From: Thysanoteuthis rhombus
Lineage: Eukaryota; Mollusca; Cephalopoda; Oegopsida; Thysanoteuthidae
NCBI GenBank assembly: GCA_963457665.1
Contig: OY735201.1
Span: 31,457,323-31,521,322, forward strand
DNA: 64,000 nucleotides
Direction of reading: 5' to 3'
Both the position numbers and the translations under genes were made by a program. The notes under the pieces are model-generated. The model made no database searches. It was not told the origin of the DNA and worked only from the letters and a program-made list of their open reading frames with translations. Of this stretch, positions 23,441-34,729 are shown one piece after another; position 1 is the stretch's first letter; each line of letters opens with the position of its first letter.

Positions 23441-24139
23441 TGAAGTTATGTCTTGTGTCAGAATGATTACACAGTAATAAATTCTTTAATCTGGGTGTAA
23501 ATTACTGAAAGTCTTATTACGTAAAATAGGTATGTTCAACTTACGAAAAATACCTGTTGCTTTCTTAATAGTATAAATAGGGGAGGGGGTCTAAAGTAAT
23601 GTGATATGGAAAAAACTTATGAGAGAGTAAAGGAGAACAAAATCATATTTACTAAAATAAAGATATATTGGTCAATTATTTGAAATAATTCAACTCTTTA
23701 CTTACTTGAAAATCAATGAACAGTTCAAAAACAATGGAGATCATTTTGAAATCTATTTTGCAAAGTAGCCTCTGTGGTTTCAAAATGGGTCCGCAGACCA
23801 CCAAGGGTCTGTCAAATGATACTTTGGAATCTGCAATAGTGTTCCCTCTGAGCCTGACATAGCGAATCTTGTGACTGAGAAACACCATCTATTATACAGA
23901 TATTAGAACAAAAAAACATTATTAATGTAAGCAGACCAATGCTATGAATTACAATTCAAATAAATGTAATCCATTTTGAATAAATATGATTTTTATAGCT
24001 CAAAAAAATCTTTTTTTTCATGGTACTTCATTAATTAGTATAAGAACTAAATACTAAAAATAATTCTGCCAGAATATTCCTTTTATAGAAGGGGTCTTTG
24101 AGTTTTCAAAGTTTAAAAACCAATTATATAGAAAATTGA
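23441..24139. other. No feature recognised
   Basis: AT-rich sequence. The 70-codon minus frame at 23676-23888 has no family signature. Confidence 0.45.
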
Positions 24140-24480
24140 ATGGAGTTATGCTCAACATCATATGGAGAGATCACAAGACAGCAAAAAATATCAGGGAAAA
24201 AACAGGAGTCCGAGACGTCATGGAAGCCAGTCAGAAACTCAAATGGCAATGGGTTGGCCATGTTGCAAGAATGGCAGACAACCAGTGGACATCATGACTC
24301 ACAACCTTGATCCCCAGAGATCAAATGCAGAACCAAGGCTGGCAGATTATGAGATGGTGAAATGAACTAGACAGGTTCAGGAAATATTGGCTCCGTAAAA
24401 CCCATGATAGAGAGATGTGGCAAATCCTGGGGAAGGTGTATGTCCAATGACAGACGTTAAAAGACTGATGATGATGATGA
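24140..24480 (+). mobile_element. RTE-like LINE 3' end, copy 4
   Basis: Plus-strand fragment that reads through MLN-IIWRDHKTAK, the GVRDVMEASQKLKWQW block, GHVARMADNQW and the final VQ(*)QTLKD with stops and shifts. It is followed by (GAT)5 at about 24466-24480. It is older than copy 2. Confidence 0.8.
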
Positions 24481-24867
24481 TTGTAAGGCAACTTGTAAAT
24501 CAGGTTGTTGAAAGTGTTAGTCTTCAGCATTTATTGATATTAAATAAAGCAAGTAATCTATTGATCTCAGGCAGAATGAATCCATTCTTTCTTTTCATTT
24601 CCGACCCCTTCAAGTGGGAAAAAAAGTTTTCCTTCACCTTAGCCCTCTAAAAGGGAAAAATAGATTCCCTTCACTTATGACCATAATTTCTAATTTCATA
24701 GAAAATTTTTTTGTGTAGATTGAACACTCTATTCACTTTCTATAATCCCTCCAAAATATAAGAGATATTTTATTTTTAAAGAGCCTTTTCATGAAGATTG
24801 TATTTTTGGTATTATTGCAATTCTGTGACACATCTAAAACACACATTTCTAAGTGTCAAATTTTGAG

Positions 24868-25710
24868 GGTAAGTACTCCACTAGTCATAAAACTGTACTA
24901 GTCATAAAATCGTAGAATCTCAGCCAGCATCGACTAAAAACAAATAGTTTATTTTATCAGAAAGGTTTAATTGTTTTTTCTACTTACCACCATGTCTTCA
25001 TCATTGGTTCTTGTGACTATCACGCTTGAACATCATGTTCCAATTTTTTTGCAGATGATTTCGTTTTGTGATTTTTAAGAAAAAAATTGTAGAAGTTTGC
25101 TTCTTTTGTACTTTGTAAAATTGTAGACAAACTTGAATTTTTGGCTTTTTACCTATGTGATTTTCACGCTAAAAGACAAGGGAAGATCGAAGATAAGAAT
25201 ATGGGAAAGAAAAGACTTATCGAAGAGCTTGTAAAGACAGGTGAAAAAATTTTGATCAGTCCTTTTCACTTTTTCCGAAGAATTTCAGTCATTTTGTTTT
25301 CAGTTAATTAGGGTTGGGAGTTGGGATCAGTGTTGGGGCAAATTAGGGTCAGGGACAGGGGTTGTATTGGCAGAATTTAAATATTGAAAGTTTGTGCACA
25401 GAAAACACACAAAAAGAAGAAAAAAATCTACAAAAATTCTCTCGGCAAAATGCTTGAAATGTAAGCTCGTCCACTGAAAAGATTGTTTAAAAATACTTAA
25501 GTTGCAAACTTCTGAAAAATATTTTTTCTAAAATCGCTAAACGAAACCGTCTGCATAAAATCAGGAACATAGCTGATAATTTTCAACGCGCACGCGATAG
25601 TCACCGGAAGCCATGATGGTGGCGTCAGCCATCACGCTAATACCATAACGGTAAGTAGTGAAAAGTAGCTGAGATTCTACCATTTTATGTCTAGTCGGGT
25701 ACTTGAGGAA
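24868..25710. mobile_element. Small fold-back element with long inverted arms
   Basis: The left arm (about 24868-25150) and right arm (about 25450-25710) are inverted copies. Matching blocks from the outside are AAGTAC(T/C)C(C/G)ACTAG, CATAAAA(T/C)(C/G)GTAGAATCTCAGC, CTACTTACC, GTGACTATC(A/G)CG, GCAGA-GGTTTCGTTT or GATTTCGTTTTGTGATTTT, and AGAAGTTTGC. The spacer (about 25300-25370) is G-rich with degenerate TTAGGG words. No protein similarity was seen. Confidence 0.65.
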
Positions 25711-26930
25711 AAAAAAATCAACCCTTAGAAATGAGTAGTTTAAATGCGTCACGGAACTGCACTATTACCATAAATCATTTTTATTTGTTCGTTCAGTGAA
25801 TGATTGACTCCAAAGAATTGCATTTTTTTCTCCATCTTTTCAGACTAATAAGTAAAGGTTTCAAAAGTTGCGTGATTATGCTAAGTATACGACTAAAGCA
25901 ATTATTCTCCTTATCAACAAACATTACAATTTTATTATTTAGCCAAAGAGGAATAAAAGAAATCTCACCTTAATTCATTTTACTACGTCAATGTTTTGAT
26001 TGCAAGAAACATTTCTGTCCGTAGTTATCGTTTTTTCCTTTCTTTTTTTTTCCATAATTGTAATTTTTAATTATTTTTACGAAACTAATGATAGCTCCAA
26101 GAAAATATATCAAACGTAAAAGATCAGCAACTTAATGAATAATTATAATGTTATTTGAATAGAATTTTCGATATAAAATAAACATAACAGGTTGGGGGAG
26201 GATATTATGAAAACTTTCTCTCTGCTTGAAAACAGAACTTTTCTAATGGAGTCTGTTCTGAACAAGCGCAAATGCGAAGGAAAAATGGGACATTTTAGCA
26301 TTGAATTTCAAATTGAATTTGTTATGGATATTCTCTCGAATATGATGTTAAGTAATGATATTATCTTGATTGCATTTTCATTATTAGATGAAGCATTGCC
26401 AACCATTATAATTTGTTTTACTCGTATTTCTCTCAGCTTAATTTTTAGTTTCTTTTCATTGCAACTACTCAACTATCAGTCAGTGGCCATCTATAAACAG
26501 CGTAGATTGTAAATAAAGTGACACCCCTTTTTAGCTTCGGGAAGCCTGGTTATCCCGACCAGCTGTTCAGCCGCATGAGCTACGAGCAGAAGATACAGAA
26601 TCTCTAATCACATCGCAAGTTGGGGCCATAAGGGATGGGTATACGCAGAGGTACGACGTATACCTACTTCTCAATCTCTGTGTTTTTTATGAGTTCTACT
26701 AATGGAGGCATTACCCTATACATAGTTCCCAAAACCCTTTCCCAACATTGCATATCATACTGCTTACTAAAGGTCGTAGACTGACGACCAGAGTGGTTGC
26801 AATGAAAAGCAACTAAGGTGAAATAACCAAAAATTAATAATTGTCACGTCATGTGTTAAGGAAAAAAGTACAGATAACAAAATTATTAAAATGATATATT
26901 AATACACACCACAAACCCAGGAAACATTAC
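25711..26930. other. No firm feature
   Basis: AT-rich sequence with a 106-codon plus frame (26192-26512) rich in I, L, F and S that I do not recognise and judge to be chance. Near 26535-26590 a minus-strand CTCGTAGCTCATGCGGCTGA word hints at a tRNA-like A box, without a convincing B box. Confidence 0.4.
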
Positions 26931-26938
26931 CTCAGTAA

Positions 26939-27300
26939 ACATGGGTGTCCATTGACGCTTTTTCAGGGAGTACAAAAGCATATATTCCGGGGTTGGGGGT
27001 AAAAGCATACATTTCTAGGGTAGGGTATAATATTCAGAATATATCTTAGAGGCAACCCTGTACCACGATATGCACCCTAATTGCTATTTGTAGTGTAAGC
27101 AAGTAAAACCTACTGTATGATCCAGATGGTTCTCTTGATTGTTGACAGAGACGAAATACCTGAACCCTGGTGGCACAAAAGAGCGAGTAATAATTGTTTG
27201 TTTCTTCATAAGCGAACATTAAGTTGAGGTTATATGGAACGGTTGTACTTGCACCATTATCGTTTATCGACCATAAATTTCCATCTTTCAAACCCCTTAC
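26939..27300. mobile_element. Short-TIR element (family F), copy 1, 3' end missing
   Basis: Starts with ATGGGTGTCCATTGACGCTT and TTTCAGGG, then GAGGCAACCCTG, GTAGTGTAAGCAAGTA and CTGTATGATCCAGATG, words shared with copies at 37187, 47198, 49040 and 59385. The right terminal repeat is absent. The family has inverted ends (GGGCGTCCGCTGA and TCAGCGGACGCCC) and no coding capacity, so it is a non-autonomous DNA transposon; the superfamily is not assigned. Confidence 0.6.
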
Positions 27301-27879
27301 CCTCGCTGAATTGATTGATAGAGAATAAATGATAAAATATTGGTGACAATGAAATAAATAGCGTCTGAAATATGAATACGTATATCTGATAATCTCATTA
27401 CCTTTGTCATCAATAATTTATTTGTTAAACTGACCACAAAGTTTTAATGAGAGAGAGAGAAGGTAGTAGACAAGACATGACTCATTCGCTCTCTGATGAG
27501 TATATTCCACACATATGCACTTTTGAATCGAACGTGAATTTAGTTGCATTTGAACTTTGAGGGTGTGAAGTGGCCCTTCTGTGGTTGTATTAAATTTACG
27601 TCCTGACCCTGAGATGAAACGGAGCTGCTTCTCGATCATTCTGTAACTGAGAAAGATAAATAGACAGATATACCGATAGTTGGCCTGCAGGTAAATATGT
27701 GAGAGGCATCTGTCTCTGCATACTCTTCCGAATACCCTATCAAGGAAAAAAGGTTGATAAGGCATTATAGCGTTGAATTATCAAGTATGGTTTGGAGTGT
27801 AAAATGGGAAAAACGAGAACTCAGGCCAGAGAGTTTCTTTGCTATCGAGTTCTTGTACAGCATCAAAATGAAAAAAGGG
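27301..27879. other. No feature recognised
   Basis: Contains a 115-codon minus frame (27418-27765) with no family signature. Confidence 0.4.
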
Positions 27880-28270
27880 TGTGGCGACCCCTATGTTTTT
27901 TAGTTAAGAATTAGATACGAAACCCGTCTTAAGGCTAGGTAGCTAAAACGTCACTTCCTTCGACGACCCTCTATAAAAGCCCTGAACGCATGTGGTCGAA
28001 TGCCTCTGCGCCCCGGTCTTCGAACCGGTTAACTCCTAATCTTCGAGCCCCGGCTTTCGAGCCGGTTAACTTCTCCCTTTCTCTCTCGCTTATATGGCCC
28101 CGGCATCTCGAGCTGGTTATCTTCCTCTTAAAACTCGCAGCCGGCGTAGTCTATATTCACTGACTGTGGATATATATATATATATATATTGTCTTGTAAC
28201 TTATCTTTCTCGATGTGAGTATCCGCAAGAACTTCATAGCTATCAAATGCAAAAACTCTGCAACTACTAT
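27880..28270 (+). mobile_element. LTR of an LTR retrotransposon, probably Gypsy-like
   Basis: Begins TGTGGCGACCCC and runs about 390 bases to CAACTACTAT. It is directly followed by TTTTGGCGTCCACGC, which is like the primer-binding region that follows Gypsy-type LTRs. A TATAAAA box is at 27972-27978. Downstream are three copies of a GCCCCGG-TTCGAGCCGGTTAAC hairpin unit (28010-28033, 28047-28070, 28097-28119) and a (TA)n run at 28170-28189. No second LTR or gag-pol remnant was found, so this is the remains of a largely deleted copy. The 3' terminus does not read CA, probably through mutation. Confidence 0.55.
27972..27978 (+). promoter_or_regulatory. TATA box of the LTR
   Basis: TATAAAA about 90 bases into the LTR, in the usual U3 place relative to the likely R start near 28000. 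The position supports the LTR reading; activity is unknown. Confidence 0.5.
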
Positions 28271-28635
28271 TTTTGGCGTCCACGCAAACGCTGCGTTCAT
28301 TAATTTCGCCCCTCTAGCTCCTTCTTGCATCTATCCTGACTGACCGCCTATTTCTAATCTAGCTTGATCAACTATACCACTCATTATAACAGACACGACT
28401 TATCAGGCTCCATTCGATAGATAGACGAAACGACATTAGAACCTTTATGCCATTAGTCCCTCAAGTTTTTATTATTTCCTATATTTCATTTTTACGCATA
28501 GGAATAACCTAAACCTAACAGGCTTATTCTCTTCTCCACTCTTCTTAACACAATCGAATGTATAAATATTTCCATTCCATGTATTTCGTTTACATTCTTC
28601 ATTTGTGCATTAAACGTATCTCTCATTTTTCACGT

Positions 28636-30120
28636 CTAAGAAAATATCACTTTCCGAACAGGATATATCCCACCAGGGCATTGCGCAAAAACATGCATAA
28701 GCTCATTGGAAACCCTGAGAGGTATTTACAGAAGAACAGGCCAAGTTTGTTTATCAGGAAAATTTATTACTAAATCAACGACTCTTAATGGCAAAGTACA
28801 ATTGACGTCCTATCTTGTTACGTATCGCACTGCACAAGAAAAATTACCTTAGATCTACGTTGGAAAACCTATTCTTCCAGCTGCTGTGGAGCTGTGGATA
28901 TGATAAGTATAGTTCTTGATGAAAAGTCAGCAGATAAGATCAAACATGTCCAATGTGTCCCTGTCAGTGATACAACAATGTCTCAGCGGATTAGTGAAAA
29001 TACCGTAGATTTAGAATTCCAGCTGGTTTCACGTCTACAGTCAGTTGAAGAATTTACAATACAACTGGACGAAAGTACTGACATTTAATAGTATAACATT
29101 CGTGGTTTATGGAAAGTACTGATGGGAAGAGGACTTCTTTTTTTGTTAGGGTAACTGCGCTAGCAGTGCTACTTGACTTTACCTACACTCACACAACAGA
29201 GTCAGACATATATCCAGTGTTGAATGACTGTGTAGTCGGAAAATACAAACTGAACAGGGGTAACAGCAAGGGAGTTACAACCGGTAGAGCAGCAAATGCG
29301 ATTAATAAAAACAATGGCGCTGTGGGTAAAATATCAGAAGCAGTAGGTAATGTCACACTTTGGAATCATTGCTTCATTTACTATGAAGCTCTGGCTGTTA
29401 AAGGTATGCCTGACTGGAATAAATGTTGTAGGTGAGATAGTAAAAGCTGTCAGTACGACCAACAAAAAGTTCACAGAAAGACTGTTTGTTTGAACAATTT
29501 TGCTTAGAGGATGGGAGCTGTTCAATCACACATGTTGTATCGCATTGAAGTTAAGTGACTTTCCCGAAGAAGACTTTTGACTAAGGTTTGTGAACAAAGG
29601 ATGGAAATTCATATTTTCCTTCTCGAAAAAAAAAAGATCTCTAATTGCAGTGCTATTTTTCCAGCGATGAGGTGATAGCAAAGCTATCATATTAAACAGA
29701 TATTTTCTCAAAACTCAATTGAGTTTTGAGAAAATGTCTGCTTAATATGACAACAGGGAGAAGGAAATGATATATCTGAAACAGAAGAAGAAATAGAAGA
29801 AAATGTTTTTTTTAAGGGAATCAGTAATGGCTTAGCAAGCGAGGCCTGAAGTAGATCGAGATGTTCCCGAGACTTTTCCAACAAACCGAGGAAAGCAATA
29901 TAAATGAAAAATGTGTGAAGAATGAAATTAAAGCAAGACCTACATATGCATCTTTGATCAATGTCAGTGAGTTTTGAACGTTTTTTCCAGAATATTCGCT
30001 GAAGATGGTATATTAGAAAGAAAAAACATTGGATAACAGACTCATTTGCATTTGGAATCACAGATCCTGTTCTGAGGTTAACAACCCTAGGTTGGGAATC
30101 ATTGCACTTAATGTCGGAGG
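28636..30120 (+). pseudogene. hAT-type transposase pseudogene (ZBED5/SCAND3-like)
   Basis: Blocks in several frames follow the order of the hAT-derived ZBED/FAM200-like proteins. YLQKNRPSLFIRKIYY is near 28720 and SYLVTYRTAQEKLP near 28815. PILPAAVE is at about 28873 and ADKIKHVQ, VSDTTMSQRISEN follow. FTIQLDESTDI is at 29052-29085, the first catalytic-region block. EALAVKGMPDWNK is near 29383, RMGAVQSHMLYRIEVK near 29508 and VCEQRMEIHIFLLEKKK near 29588. Farther on, a decayed C-terminal part includes HWITDSFAFGITDPVLRL near 30025. The family's normal order is preserved over about 1.5 kb, but stops and frameshifts occur throughout. An inverted repeat sits at 29683-29754. No terminal inverted repeats of the original transposon were identified. 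Confidence 0.8.
29702..29735. repeat. Perfect 34-bp palindrome
   Basis: A perfect inverted repeat with no loop, centred on CAATTG between 29718 and 29719. With mismatches it extends to about 29683-29754. It lies inside the hAT pseudogene. Confidence 0.9.
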
Positions 30121-30837
30121 GGGTAAGGGTCACTCAAGAAGTCCAGCCCCTCAAGGAGCCTAGCCTCCCGGGCCTCCAAATCTCCTGCTACGTCCCTGGC
30201 TTTGTTACTTAACTGATATCTGAGCTCTAAGTGATATCAAGGAAACAGACGACTCCGTTGAGAGAACATTGCATCTTAGATTTTCAGACAAACATTACTA
30301 TCTCGATTATCGAGTGAAATGTGCAATAAAACCATAGGTCTGGCCCTCCATTAAACAGGTCAACTTACATTTATGCCAGACAGTCGTGGTAATCCGAAGA
30401 TTTTTATTAATATGTGCAAAACGGAAGGAAATTCTTTTATGGCAGTGATAGCCATAAAAAGCTGAACATACCTCGTTGTCAGATTTCATCCACATTCACT
30501 TGGGAAGTAGCCTGCCGACCCGAAGAGCAGCAAAACGAAAGTGAGTAGCTGGCTGAAAAGGTGGTAATTAATTTCAAACCGCATCATAATTAAGAATCGA
30601 AAAGTTCTGTCGATGACAGACAGACCATCTTTAGACTGCCAATTGTTCCTGGACGGAGATCGCGAGAACCAGCTGGTGTATCTCAGTGTTAGAGCATCGG
30701 GCTGAAATATAATATAAAAATAAGTGGATGCTATGAAATGTTTTAAAATGATCTTAAATATAAAAAGTGATTACAAAAGCTTTTCATGATAACGTTTTAA
30801 AAATCAAAAGTTACTCTTTCTCCCACACACGTCCATT

Positions 30838-30868
<31 letters not shown>

Positions 30869-31430
30869 GTTTGTTGTATGTGTGTGCGTTTGTTGTATGT
30901 GTGTGCGTGTGTGTGCTCGGCACGTTGTTTGGAAAGTAATATCATATTTTGGGAGAGAGAGAATGAAACTCATTAAGTTAGTTTACCAAAATCATAATCA
31001 TCATTAGTCGCCAAAAGTCCACGATGAAAATAAATCTTCTATTCTTCGTTGAATTAAACTGTGATTCGGGTTAATGTAAAAGAACAATTTGCACCCCTGA
31101 GTTGATTCATTTCTTTTCCGACAACATCCGTCATCAACCAAAAATCTATGATCACGGTATATTTGGGAGGTAAATCTGGTAAAACTTGCACAGCTACTAT
31201 CCACAGCATAACATTCTCACTTCATCACTCTCTGAGCACGTTTGTGTCTACAGGTGCGTGAACAACAGAAAGATGAAATAGGAGAGCGAAATGATTAGCA
31301 ATTTTTGAAGGTCATGATTTTAAATATCACAACAATATTTGATATCTTCCTGTTTTTTGCCTGGAGCTAAGAACTGTACATTAAAATCAAGTTTAAATTT
31401 AGGAAAAATCTTACGAATTTTGATTTTTTT
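30121..31430. other. No firm feature apart from a (GT)n run
   Basis: An imperfect (GT)n microsatellite with GTTTGTTGTAT interruptions is at 30842-30916. A GGTGTATCTCAGTGTTAGAGCA word at 30675 is A-box-like but lacks a B box. Confidence 0.5.
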
Positions 31431-31434
31431 TTCA

Positions 31435-31575
31435 AGGAGGGAGGATGGATTCATGCCTCTCCTAGGGGCATTAGTGCAGAGTGAACGCCAACTGTCTCAG
31501 CTGGAGTTTTAACTCGCCTTGCCGATTCCATTATTTATGCTGCTGGCTTTACCTTCCCAATAAATTTTAAATAGC
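31435..31575 (-). repeat. tRNA-type SINE (family C), minus strand
   Basis: Contains GGATTCATGCCTCTCC, GGGGCATTAGTGCAGAGTGA and CAGCTGGAGTTTTAACTCG in the order seen for the family when read on the opposite strand. The best-preserved short body in the window. Confidence 0.65.
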
Positions 31576-31965
31576 GACCAATTATTTTAAACGCAAAACA
31601 TAACACAGAGGGTTATTTGAATCTTCGTCGAGAAGGTGAGCAAGCTTATATCCCCGCAGATAGCTGTTGAGTTAATGCTATCCTCAGGGCTAAATTAGGA
31701 GCTTGTATTTTCAAAAATTGTAAGCTAAATCATGAACTGAAAATTATTAAGCACGTATAAAATGTACCGTATTGTTATTAAAAAAAATAAGGTTTCATAA
31801 ATCTATTTTGTCTATTTTGTTTGATTTTTTTGTGATAACTATTCGTTATCGTACAGCTCTACTTCTCTGTCATTCATTAGTTCATTCATTTTTTGTTGTT
31901 GTTCGCAACCAGGCCAGTCAGAGGTAGGCCCGTCGCCAGAGTACAGCGAGTTGCAGGTCCATCCA
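31576..31965. other. No feature recognised
   Basis: AT-rich spacer between a SINE and the repeat at 31966. Confidence 0.4.
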
Positions 31966-32400
31966 TCAAGTCCACAGTGCTGCGAGTATAAGTGATGTGT
32001 TGTTAGAAAAGCTAAAAAGAAATAGCCCCCCAAATACACCATAAAGATACTGAAGATAGTTAAAAAATGCCAGAAAAAGGCCTAAATATTTAAACACATC
32101 TACGCTAATTTCGCACTGCCAAAACAAGAAACGCGCTGAATTTTGTGTGAAAAGCTCTAAATTGGCAACACTGGAACTGCTTCGTGAGGATCCAAATATG
32201 AACTTTGTGTTTGCACAGAGATATATTTCTGTCGCACTGGACAGTGTGTCGAATTGTAACAAGAAAAATTTAAAAAAATGAACATTGTTTAATTTCAAAA
32301 CGTTTTTCGGGCGATCGAATTCCGTCTTGTTGTTTCTGTTATAAAACACCACGTTTTGGCCGATCCATTCTATAGCCTTCTTCAGGTGCACTATCCAAAT
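31966..32400 (-). repeat. Dispersed repeat with a 141-codon frame
   Basis: A minus-strand frame begins MHLKKAIEWIGQNVVFYN. The word GCCTTCTTCAGGTG on the opposite strand is shared with 58735-58760 (GACCCATTCTACAGCTTTCT), so this is a repeat end and not a host exon. The remaining frame is hydrophobic and has no recognised domain. The CTGAAGAAG end word is a common flank of several invertebrate repeats. I think the frame is accidental. Confidence 0.4.
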
Positions 32401-32924
32401 TTATTTAGAGAAGGCCAACAAAAACTATACGAGTTAGCAATTACTATGCACTTTTTCAGCTCTTTTAAGACGTATTGCAAAATTCAAACGACTTCTTTGG
32501 AGTTTCAATTTTAAAATATTTCTATAGTTGCAAATAAAAAAAAATATTCGCTCTTTTTTTTCTGGAATTATAATGAAAATATATTTATTTATCGGAGGTG
32601 TCGAAAGTCTCTCCTTTCACAAAGTGAAGTAGTTACTATTTATTTTGAATCGTTTGTGATAAATACAGTTTACTGGTTAAGTGTATGATGGAAGGCGAAA
32701 CAATTTCAAGCGCTGGAGATGTTAGTTTATCGGTTTCTGGCTCATTTAGGAGGTAGAATTTTGTCAGCCAGGTTAAATAATCTCCCAAACCCATCTAAAT
32801 TAGCAAAAAAATGTTGTCAGCTTTTTATGAACTTCAAGTATGTTCATTTTGAAATTGAAAATGGAGGATGGTGAACGTACATTTCTTCCAAATGTGTCGA
32901 AGTCATTGTGCAAGGATCCGTCCG
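32401..32924. other. No feature recognised
   Basis: AT-rich sequence. Confidence 0.4.
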
Positions 32925-33535
32925 AAAATTGATTGCTTCTTTCTCAAAATTTCGTAGAAATTCATTGAGAACTTTTGGTGATATCGTGTTGGCAGACATA
33001 TGAAAATTAAGGGAAAATAAACGAAAAAATATCTCTTAATCAAAAACGAATTCCTGCATGAACCCCCAAATTTAATCACTTCTTTCTCACTCTTTCACGA
33101 AATTTAATTAAAAATCATAGAGAACCTGTGGAGATATCACGTGTACAGATAGAAGCGAATGCAGTAATGCAGGAAGAAAAAACAAAAAAAAAATATCTTT
33201 CAATCAGAAACGAATTCCTGGATCTAACCAAAAATTCAATCAGATCTGAAATTTAATCAGATCTTCCTTAAAACTTGCACTACCTTTCCGGAACATTTCA
33301 TTGGGATTCATTGAGAACTTTTGGAGATATCGTGGGGACAGACAGGAGAGGATATGAAAATGAATGAGAAAAACACACAAAAAAATCTCTCAATCAAAAA
33401 GCAATCCTTGGATACACCCCAAAATTTGATCACTTTTTCTTACCTTGTGGCACACCTTTCCACAAGATTTCATTGACATTCATGGAGAACTTTTTGGAAT
33501 CTCGTATGGATAGACAGGAGCGAATACAGAAATTT
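32925..33535. repeat. Tandem array of four diverged ~140-180-bp units
   Basis: Four units share AATTTAATCACTT, then AATTTCATTGA-ATTCATTGAGAACTTTTGGA and GATATCGTG-GGACAGACAGG, at about 32929, 33070, 33249 and 33424. Two more units of the same type occur at 51549 and 51689. Blocks of this kind (a 'CATTGAGAACTTTTGG..GATAT..ACAGACAG' phrase) occur as parts of many invertebrate transposons. Confidence 0.75.
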
Positions 33536-33594
33536 ACGAAACAGAAAACGTTTATGGCTCATGTTGCATAAATTGGCACACTAAAATTAATTCA

Positions 33595-33893
33595 CATCAC
33601 ATTTATTGGAGTGCAAATAATTTCCAAGAATGGTCTGATCCCTCCTGCCCCACTAGCGACAGGCTGGGTCCGAGGAGAGGGGGCCCTTTGTCTTGCGTTT
33701 TTAATCGTTGTGTAGAAATGAATCTCCATCCTGGGGGGATGAACAGAATCGACACAGGAGACTCTATACATGATCTGCAGTTGTTTATGCAACTGGTGTT
33801 CATAGACGGTCACCCATCCAGGTACTGACCTGGATTGCACGAGAACAGGTGTGTCCAACGTGATTTGGCTGTGACCGTCGATACGGTTTAGCG
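33595..33893 (-). repeat. 5S-rRNA-derived SINE (family B)
   Basis: On the minus strand, 33893 to 33788 matches 5S rRNA. It has CACGTTGGACACACCTGTTC and TCGTGC, then an internal deletion of about 20 bases that includes most of the A-box region, then CAGGTCAGTACCTGGATGGG and TGACC. The body that follows (AGATCATGTATAGAGTCTCC, then ATCCCCCCAGGATGG) is shared with the copy at 59700-59952. A 5S-type internal promoter head with a foreign body is the definition of a SINE3-class element. Confidence 0.75.
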
Positions 33894-34651
33894 ATTTATG
33901 TCACTAGTCTCTTCACTGATTTAAGAAAAAAATGCTATATTTTTTTCTAAAGTTTTTAGGGTCATTATTCCAAATAATAATCGAGCCATTATCGCCATCA
34001 TAATTAATTTTTGACTAGTTATTTCTTTCACCTTAATTTTAGTTACTTTACATCGCTGTGATGAAAGAAATACTATTAGAAATGATTAATAGTTCATCTA
34101 ATAAGAACTCAAATGGACACTACTACTATTAATACAGCCGGTGTATGTAAAAATAAATATAACGACGAACTTCGTGATCGAAATGATAAAGATTAGGATA
34201 TAAATTCAAATAATCCTTGGGATAATGAAAATACTCCCACCCAGAGCTTCAGCCAATAAATGGAACGTCGGAAGGAGCTTTGTCCAAAACCTTGTGACCA
34301 AACCGACGAAGACCTCTTCTCTCCAGCCCATCTTCCACCTAAGATAACACACCCATATGATAACACAAACACATCAACAATTTGAAGCAACCACCCCAAC
34401 CCATTTAGCACTATCTGGACCACACACCGAACCATACTTGATACCAACTCCCAAACCCAGGAACGGAGGATAACCTCCACAAAATAAACAAACACTAAAA
34501 AAACATTATCCTGAAACAATGAGAAAAATACCCTGTAAAGACGAAACTCTAGTTGTTTATAAATATAGGAGGGAACAGAGGGGAAATGTCGGTTGCGATG
34601 CCAGGGTGAAACTGATCAGTAACAAGAAAAATGTAAATATCTGTCTATGAG

Positions 34652-34653
<2 letters not shown>
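33894..34653. other. No firm feature, strand-asymmetric C-rich segment
   Basis: Positions about 34230-34500 are rich in A and C and poor in G on the plus strand. A 108-codon minus frame (34193-34519) results and looks like a by-product of this bias. Confidence 0.45.

Positions 34654-34725
<72 letters not shown>
34654..34725. repeat. (TA)n microsatellite, 72 bp
   Basis: Uninterrupted alternating AT over 72 bases. Confidence 0.95.

Positions 34726-34729
<4 letters not shown>

Noticed and set aside
26192..26512. 106-codon plus frame
   Set aside because: Composition follows AT-rich sequence and nothing in it is recognisable.
31966..32391. 141-codon minus frame as a possible membrane protein
   Set aside because: Hydrophobic content follows from AT-rich sequence, and its start lies in a repeat end also found at 58729-58755.
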